Notes under the pieces: model-generated
What the model was told of the DNA's origin: nothing
The model's database searches: none
Seen by the model: only the letters and a program-made list of their open reading frames with translations
NCBI RefSeq assembly: GCF_019801175.1
Contig: NZ_JAHVJR010000003.1
Coordinates: 371,001-435,000, forward strand
Length of the DNA stretch: 64,000 nucleotides
From: Vannielia litorea
GTDB taxonomy: Bacteria; Pseudomonadota; Alphaproteobacteria; Rhodobacterales; Rhodobacteraceae
Direction: 5' to 3'
Shown: positions 59,688 to 64,000 of the stretch, piece by piece
Layout: each line of letters starts with the position of its first letter
Numbering within the stretch: position 1 is the stretch's first letter
Program-made: the position numbers and the translations under genes

Positions 59688-59709
59688 GTCGGGACAGGTC
59701 CCGGCCTAC
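59684..59709. repeat. GTAGGTCGGGAC hairpin repeat, copy 2, spanning two stop codons
   Basis: GTAGGTCGGGAC pairs with GTCCCGGCCTAC around AG (12 bp, one wobble). The left arm contains the TAG stop of the P450 gene (59685-59687) and the right arm contains the TAG stop of the convergent aminotransferase gene (59706-59708 in plus coordinates). Confidence 0.7.
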
Positions 59710-60890
59710 AGCACCGCAGCGATGGCCTCGGCGGCAGGGGGGATGGTGGCATCCGTCAGGCCGGCGAGGTTGATGCGGCTGTCCTCGACCATGTAGAGCC
59801 CATGCTCCTTGCGCAGGGTCAGCACCTGCTCGGTGCTCAGGCCGAGCACGGTGAACATGCCTTTGTGCGACTGAAGAAAGCCAAAGCGATCGGACCCGGT
59901 GAGGCGGCGCAGCTCGCCTGCAAGCGCGGTGCGGTTCTCCTTCATCCGGGCGCGCATGCCGTCGAGTTCGTCCTGCCAGTCGGCGCGCAGGCCGGCGTCC
60001 GTCAGGATGGTGGTGACGACGCGGGCGCCGTGATCGGGCGGGAAAGCGTAGTTCTGCCGGTTGAGCCAGGCGAGGGCGGCGTCGGTCATGTCACGCGCCT
60101 TGGGGTCGGCGCAGGGGGCCAGCACACAACCGACGCGCTCGCGGTAGAGGCCGAAGTTCTTGGAGGCAGAGACGGTGATGATGGTTTCGGGCAGGGCAGC
60201 GACCATCGTGCGCAGCCCGGAGACATCGGCTTCCACCCCATCTCCGAAGCCCTGGTACGCCAGATCAACAAAGGGCGTGAGGCCGCGCTCGGCCAGCAGT
60301 TTGGTGAGTGCCGCCCAGTCCTGCGCCTTCAGGTCTGCGCCGGTGGGGTTGTGGCAGCAGCCGTGGAGCAGCACCACATCGCCCGGCGCAGCCTTGGCGA
60401 GATCGGCCAGCATGCCCTCGGCGTCAACGCCGCCGGTATCGGCATCGTAGTAGCGATAATCGGCGCGGGGGATGCCCAGCGTGTCGAGGATCGAGCCGTG
60501 GTTGATCCAGCTCGGATCGGGCAGCCAGATGCGGCGTTGCGGATTGCCTGCGAGCTTCATCAGCTCGAAGCCTTGCCGCACCGCGCCTGTGCCGCCGGGG
60601 GTGCCACAGGCGGCGAAGGGCATGGTCTCGGCCAGATCGCCAAGCACGAGGCCGGCAATGGCGCGGTGAAAAGCCGGGTCGCCGGCCAGCCCGACGTAGC
60701 CCTTGCTCTCCTGCGTTTCGATCAGGCGTTGCTCGGCCTGTTTGACGGCGGAGAAGATCGGCGTGCGGCCATCGGCATCGTGGTAGACGCCAACGCCGAG
60801 GTCGATCTTGCCGACGCGCGGGTCGTCGGCGAAGAGCTTCATCAGACGGAGGATCTTGTCTTCTTCGCGGGGCGGGATGGATTCGAGCAT
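59706..60890 (-). CDS. aromatic amino acid aminotransferase
   Basis: 394 residues, class I aminotransferase of the TyrB/AspC group: substrate and PLP binding GVYHDADGRTPIFSAVKQAE, CCHNPTGADL, and the PLP lysine in TVSASKNFGLYRERVG. It transfers amino groups between aromatic or acidic amino acids and 2-oxoglutarate. It is a single gene between the P450 gene and the sulfurtransferase gene. Confidence 0.9.
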   Translation of the reverse strand: MLESIPPREEDKILRLMKLFADDPRVGKIDLGVGVYHDADGRTPIFSAVKQAEQRLIETQESKGYVGLAGDPAFHRAIAGLVLGDLAETMPFAACGTPGGTGAVRQGFELMKLAGNPQRRIWLPDPSWINHGSILDTLGIPRADYRYYDADTGGVDAEGMLADLAKAAPGDVVLLHGCCHNPTGADLKAQDWAALTKLLAERGLTPFVDLAYQGFGDGVEADVSGLRTMVAALPETIITVSASKNFGLYRERVGCVLAPCADPKARDMTDAALAWLNRQNYAFPPDHGARVVTTILTDAGLRADWQDELDGMRARMKENRTALAGELRRLTGSDRFGFLQSHKGMFTVLGLSTEQVLTLRKEHGLYMVEDSRINLAGLTDATIPPAAEAIAAVL

Positions 60891-60975
60891 TCAGGCACTC
60901 CGGTTCAGTTGCGCGACGGTGGCGCAAGCATGCGGCGGCGGCAAGAGGGGGCGGGGCGAGCCCTGCCCGTGGGCG

Positions 60976-61827
60976 TCAACGCCCGGTTTCGATGCCGAGG
61001 TCGTCGTAGAGGCCCCACTCGGCCCAGCTGCCATCATAGAGCGCGTGGCGTGGGTGGCCCAGCACCTCGAGCCCGAGCGACAGCACGGCGGCGGTCACGC
61101 CGGAGCCGCAGGAAGTGATCACCGGCTTGGCGAGGTCCACACCGGCATCCTCGAAGGCATCGCGCAGCTCCTGCCCGCGTTTCATCGTCTTGTCGGCCTT
61201 CAGCAGGTTGCCGAAGGGCACGTTGCGAGAGCCAGGGATGTGCCCGGCGCGGAGGCCCTCCCGCGGCTCGGGAGCCTCACCGGCAAAGCGCTCGGGCGCA
61301 CGGGCATCGACGATCTGCCAGTCGCCCAGCTTGGAGGCGGCGGCGACCTGGGTGACATCTTTCACCATATCGGCCTGGCGCTGCACGGTCATGTGGCGGT
61401 CGCGGACGATGGGGGCCATATCCTCCACCTCGCGCTCCTCGGCCTGCCACTTGGGGAAGCCGCCATCGAGCACGGCCACGTCCTGCTTGCCCATCAGCCG
61501 GAAGAGCCACCAGACCCGCGCGGCCGAGAACAGGCCCGCGCCGTCGTAGACCACGACCTGATGCCCGTCTCCCACGCCCATTGCCCGCATGCGGGACATG
61601 AATTTTTCGACCGGCGGGGCCATGTGCGGCAACTCGGAGCGAGCGTCTGAAATCTCGTCGATATCGAAGAAGCGCGCACCGGGGATATGGGCGGCGTCAT
61701 ACTCTGCCTTGGCGTCGCGGTTCATCGCCGGCAGATACCATGAGGCATCGAGCACCCGCAGGTCGGGGTCTTTCAGGTGTTGGGCGAGCCAGTCGGTGGA
61801 GACCAGCGTTTTCGGATCGTCGGACAT
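60976..61827 (-). CDS. sseA: 3-mercaptopyruvate sulfurtransferase
   Basis: 283 residues with two rhodanese domains; the active Cys lies in VITSCGSGVTAAV, the CGSG(V/T)(T/S)A loop that marks mercaptopyruvate rather than thiosulfate specificity. It transfers sulfur from 3-mercaptopyruvate, which can arise from cysteine by transamination, so the upstream aminotransferase could supply it. ATG 61827 sets the family length. Confidence 0.92.
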   Translation of the reverse strand: MSDDPKTLVSTDWLAQHLKDPDLRVLDASWYLPAMNRDAKAEYDAAHIPGARFFDIDEISDARSELPHMAPPVEKFMSRMRAMGVGDGHQVVVYDGAGLFSAARVWWLFRLMGKQDVAVLDGGFPKWQAEEREVEDMAPIVRDRHMTVQRQADMVKDVTQVAAASKLGDWQIVDARAPERFAGEAPEPREGLRAGHIPGSRNVPFGNLLKADKTMKRGQELRDAFEDAGVDLAKPVITSCGSGVTAAVLSLGLEVLGHPRHALYDGSWAEWGLYDDLGIETGR

Positions 61828-61896
61828 GGGAATACCCCCTCTCGCGTCGCTGGCGTTGCTAGCCGGAAGGCGCGGGGCTGGCAAGTGGTGCGACGG

Positions 61897-62511
61897 TCAG
61901 GCGGCGGTGCGGGCAGGGGCGCGCGCAAGCAGTAGCAGCAGTCCGAAGCCGACCATCGTGGCGCCTGAAGCCCGTTGCAGCCAGTGCATCCGGCTGGCGG
62001 CAAGGCGGGCGGCGAAACGGCCAGCGGTGGCATAGGCGGTGACGGCGCAGGCCTCCAGCGCGAGGAACAGACCGCCGAGCAGGGCATAGTCGGGCCAGTA
62101 ACTCTCGGGGCGAACGAATTGCGGGAAGAAGGCGGCGAAGATCAGGATGGCCTTGGGGTTGCCGAGCGCCACCAGCCCCTCGCGGCGGGCGGCACGGGCG
62201 AGGCTGGGTGCGGGGCGGCCCAGTGCGTGGTTGTCGGGCCGGGTGCGCAGGAGCTTGATCCCGATCCAAACGAGATAGGCGGCGCCTGCGAGTTTGACGG
62301 CGGTGAAGGCGGCGGCGGAGACCGTAAGCAGCAACCCGAGGCCAAGGGCGGAGGCGGCGATCATCGGCGCAAACACTGTAAGCCGGGCCAGAGCGGCCAG
62401 AAAGGCAAACCGGATACCCCGCTCGGCCCCATGGGTCAGGGCCAGCAGGTTGGATGGCCCGAAGGTGAGGTTGAGTGCGAAACAGGCGGGGATGAAGAAG
62501 GCGAGATCCAT
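61897..62511 (-). CDS. LysE/RhtB-family amino acid exporter
   Basis: 204 residues, about six membrane helices, with the family N-terminus FIPACFALNLTFGPSNLLALTHGAERGIR and KLAGAAYLVWIGIKLLR. It exports amino acids or homoserine-lactone-like molecules. ATG 62511 is chosen by signal-less helix start. No partner gene is adjacent. Confidence 0.88.
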   Translation of the reverse strand: MDLAFFIPACFALNLTFGPSNLLALTHGAERGIRFAFLAALARLTVFAPMIAASALGLGLLLTVSAAAFTAVKLAGAAYLVWIGIKLLRTRPDNHALGRPAPSLARAARREGLVALGNPKAILIFAAFFPQFVRPESYWPDYALLGGLFLALEACAVTAYATAGRFAARLAASRMHWLQRASGATMVGFGLLLLLARAPARTAA

Positions 62512-62608
62512 GAGCCGCAGGCTGCGCCGGAGCGGGCCGCTGCGCAAGGCCGAAGAGTGGTGGTGTTAAAAGGCAGGGCTGCGCTGAGGCCGCCCCGTTG
62601 GCTCACCG

Positions 62609-63085
62609 TCAGCCGCCCTGCTTCAGCAGCCGCTGTTTCTGGCGGTTCCAGTCGCGCTTGGCGGCGGTATCGCGCTTGTCGGCGTTCTTTTTGCCCTTGG
62701 CGATGCCGATCTTCATCTTCGCGATGCCGCGATGGTTGAAGTAGAGCACCAGTGGCACGAGGGTCATGCCTTTGCGTTGGGTGTCGTTCCAGAGCCGGGC
62801 CAGCTCCTTCTTGGAGCAGAGCAGCTTGCGACGGCGGCGCTCCTCATGGCCGAAAGTTTTGGCCTTGTCGTAGGGCGCGATGTAGCCGTTCACCAGCCAG
62901 AGCTCGCCATTTTCGACGGCTGCGTAGCTCTCGTTGATCTGGCTGGAGTTCTCGCGCAGCGACTTCACCTCCGAGCCTTCCAACACGATGCCCACCTCGA
63001 GATCTTCCTCGATGGCATAGTCGTGCCGGGCCCGCCGGTTCTCGGCGATCACCTTGTAGTTCGGATTGTCGTCTTTCTTGGCCAT
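62609..63085 (-). CDS. smpB: SsrA-binding protein
   Basis: 158 residues with the SmpB features NRRARHDYAIEEDLEVGIVLEGSEVKSLR and the C-terminal basic tail (GKKNADKRDTAAKRDWNRQKQRLLK). SmpB brings tmRNA to stalled ribosomes. In roseobacters it commonly lies near dapA, as it does here. The tmRNA gene itself is not in the window. Confidence 0.95.
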   Translation of the reverse strand: MAKKDDNPNYKVIAENRRARHDYAIEEDLEVGIVLEGSEVKSLRENSSQINESYAAVENGELWLVNGYIAPYDKAKTFGHEERRRRKLLCSKKELARLWNDTQRKGMTLVPLVLYFNHRGIAKMKIGIAKGKKNADKRDTAAKRDWNRQKQRLLKQGG

Positions 63086-63127
63086 GGGGGAGGGATATAG
63101 GGGCTGGGCCGCCTGTGGGGAAGGGGA

Positions 63128-63148
63128 GTCGGGAGAAGTCCCGGCCTA
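63128..63148. repeat. GTCGGGA hairpin repeat, copy 3, at the trmO stop
   Basis: GTCGGGA pairs with TCCCGGC around GAAG. The trmO stop (cta on the plus strand, 63146-63148) forms its right edge. It matches the copies at 24947 and 59684. Confidence 0.6.
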
Positions 63149-63613
63149 GGCGGGGCTGTCGACCGTTTCGATCCAGGGTTTGATGTCGATGACGGGGGTG
63201 CCGTCAAAGGCATCGGTGGCGTCGATCCGGACCGTTGTGCCCTCAATTGCCTCGATCCGCACGCAGCCGAGCGCCACGGGGTTGGGGCGGGCTGGGGAGC
63301 GCAGGGCGAAGGTGCCGCGTGGGCCATCGGCGTGGCGGGGGCGCTGCACGAGCAGGTCGCGGCGGGCTTCACCTGTCCAATAGAGCAGCATGATCCAGTC
63401 GCCAGGGCTCAGGCCCGTCAGGGCTGGAACAAACTCTGGCTTCAACTCGATCCGGGCATTGCCGCCACCCTGCTCCCGCGCCAGACGCAGGTTCTTGGGG
63501 GCAGTGCCCTCGCGCCAGTCGGAGCGGATCTCCCCGATGAAGTGCAGGCTCGCGTCGGGGCGGTCGGCCGGGTCGAAACCCAGCCGCTCTTCGCCCTCGC
63601 GGGGCGGCTTCAG
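63146..63613 (-). CDS. trmO: TrmO-type tRNA methyltransferase (TsaA fold), apparent CTG start
   Basis: 155 residues if read from a CTG at 63613 that overlaps the dapA stop as CTGA. The family core LHFIGEIRSDWREG, CPKNLR-like APKNLRLAREQGGGNARIEL, LVQRPRHADGPRGTFALRSPARPNPVALG and DGTPVIDIKPW is complete only if translation begins this far upstream; the first ATG/GTG/TTG in frame is a TTG at 63445 inside the domain. It would methylate t6A37 in tRNA. The start codon is an inference from the domain limits and coupling. Confidence 0.78.
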   Translation of the reverse strand: MKPPREGEERLGFDPADRPDASLHFIGEIRSDWREGTAPKNLRLAREQGGGNARIELKPEFVPALTGLSPGDWIMLLYWTGEARRDLLVQRPRHADGPRGTFALRSPARPNPVALGCVRIEAIEGTTVRIDATDAFDGTPVIDIKPWIETVDSPA

Positions 63614-64000
63614 TTCAGAATCCCCGCAAAGCGCATGGCGTCTTCGATCTGGTTCTTCACGAAGTCCGACACCTGCACGTGCGGGCGGCGCACGCTCTCG
63701 TCGCAGCGGCCCAGCAGCGACAGGCCGTATTTGGCGCCGCAGAGGCCCGGCTCGGCAAAGATCGCGCGGTGCAGCGGGATCAGCCTGTCCTGATACTCCA
63801 GCGCCTTGGGGTAGTCGCCCGCAAGCGTTGCCGCCTGCATCTCGGCGCAGAGCCGGGGGGCCACGTTGGCGGTGACGGAGATGCAGCCCACACCGCCCAT
63901 GGCGTTGTAGCCTACGGCTGTCGGATCTTCACCCGAGAGCTGGATGAACTCGGGGCCGCACATCTGCCGGGTAATGGCCACGCGGGCCAGGTCGGCGGTG
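63610..64000 (-). CDS. dapA: 4-hydroxy-tetrahydrodipicolinate synthase, C-terminal part (cut by window edge)
   Basis: About 130 C-terminal residues of a DapA-type aldolase: FIQLSGEDPTAVGYNAMGGVGCISVTANVAP with the G-x-x-G-x-I-S-V block, then the C-terminal helices ALEYQDRLIPLHRAIFAEPG and AKYGLSLLGRCDESVRRPHV. The active-site lysine region lies beyond the window. It makes the first lysine/DAP-specific intermediate. Position next to smpB is common in this group. Confidence 0.88.
   Translation of the reverse strand, partial: TADLARVAITRQMCGPEFIQLSGEDPTAVGYNAMGGVGCISVTANVAPRLCAEMQAATLAGDYPKALEYQDRLIPLHRAIFAEPGLCGAKYGLSLLGRCDESVRRPHVQVSDFVKNQIEDAMRFAGILN

Overview
The window is GC-rich (roughly two-thirds G+C) with very tight gene packing, many 4-base stop/start overlaps and a gene set typical of marine alphaproteobacteria of the Rhodobacterales (roseobacter group): a DmdA-type DMSP demethylase, DmdC-like acyl-CoA dehydrogenase, DUF2794, AzlCD, dapA next to smpB, glutathione-dependent formaldehyde oxidation and AefR-like TetR regulation. 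I saw no rRNA, tRNA, CRISPR array, transposase or prophage. Gene identities come from reading motifs and from recall of families; no search was run.

Layout. 1-4.4 kb: nucleoside salvage operon cdd-deoA-deoB-add-upp, cut at the left edge. 4.4-9.7 kb: SPOR-domain protein, AbgB-like amidohydrolase, an M48-like membrane protein that lacks HExxH, a cytochrome c and idi. 9.7-11 kb: a TetR gene flanked by two very small secreted peptides, with four copies of a palindromic operator. 11-15.6 kb: fghA, a DUF188 protein and dnaE2, whose C-terminus lacks the usual OB-fold. 15.9-20.8 kb: RraA-type aldolase, AzlCD, a secreted protein, and a divergent sugar-acid dehydratase plus SDR pair behind a GntR-type palindrome. 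20.8-26.2 kb: housekeeping genes (carbonic anhydrase, M17 peptidase, NlpC/P60, MtfA, DUF2794). 26.27-26.39 kb: a likely orphan small RNA. 26.4-32.8 kb: imuB, I78 inhibitor, glutathione-dependent formaldehyde dehydrogenase, methyltransferase, LysR and NYN-domain genes. 32.86-33.88 kb: a markedly AT-richer YaaC-like gene, the clearest sign of gene transfer. 33.9-37.2 kb: acyl-CoA ligase, sulfotransferase, Hint-domain protein. 37.4-47.5 kb: a long minus-strand beta-oxidation cluster (two MerR regulators, acyl-CoA dehydrogenase, GST, thiolase, bicupin, FadB/J-type protein). 47.6-50 kb: two hotdog thioesterases and a MATE transporter. 50-51.7 kb: DUF952-pyrD-arsC. 51.9-57.5 kb: 5'-nucleotidase, GFA protein, DMSP demethylase, SRAP protein, cupredoxin-like secreted protein. 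57.6-59.7 kb: GntR regulator and divergent cytochrome P450 with twin operators. 59.7-64 kb: aromatic aminotransferase, 3-mercaptopyruvate sulfurtransferase, LysE exporter, smpB, trmO and the 3' part of dapA.

Themes. One-carbon and sulfur metabolism recurs (DmdA, DmdC-like dehydrogenase, acyl-CoA ligase, FghA, AdhC, sulfurtransferase), and mutagenic repair genes are present but scattered (dnaE2, imuB, SRAP). Two dispersed intergenic repeat families recur between gene ends. The most unusual items are the TetR/small-peptide locus, the orphan small RNA, the truncated dnaE2, the non-peptidase M48 homologue, the apparent CTG start of trmO and the transferred YaaC-like gene.
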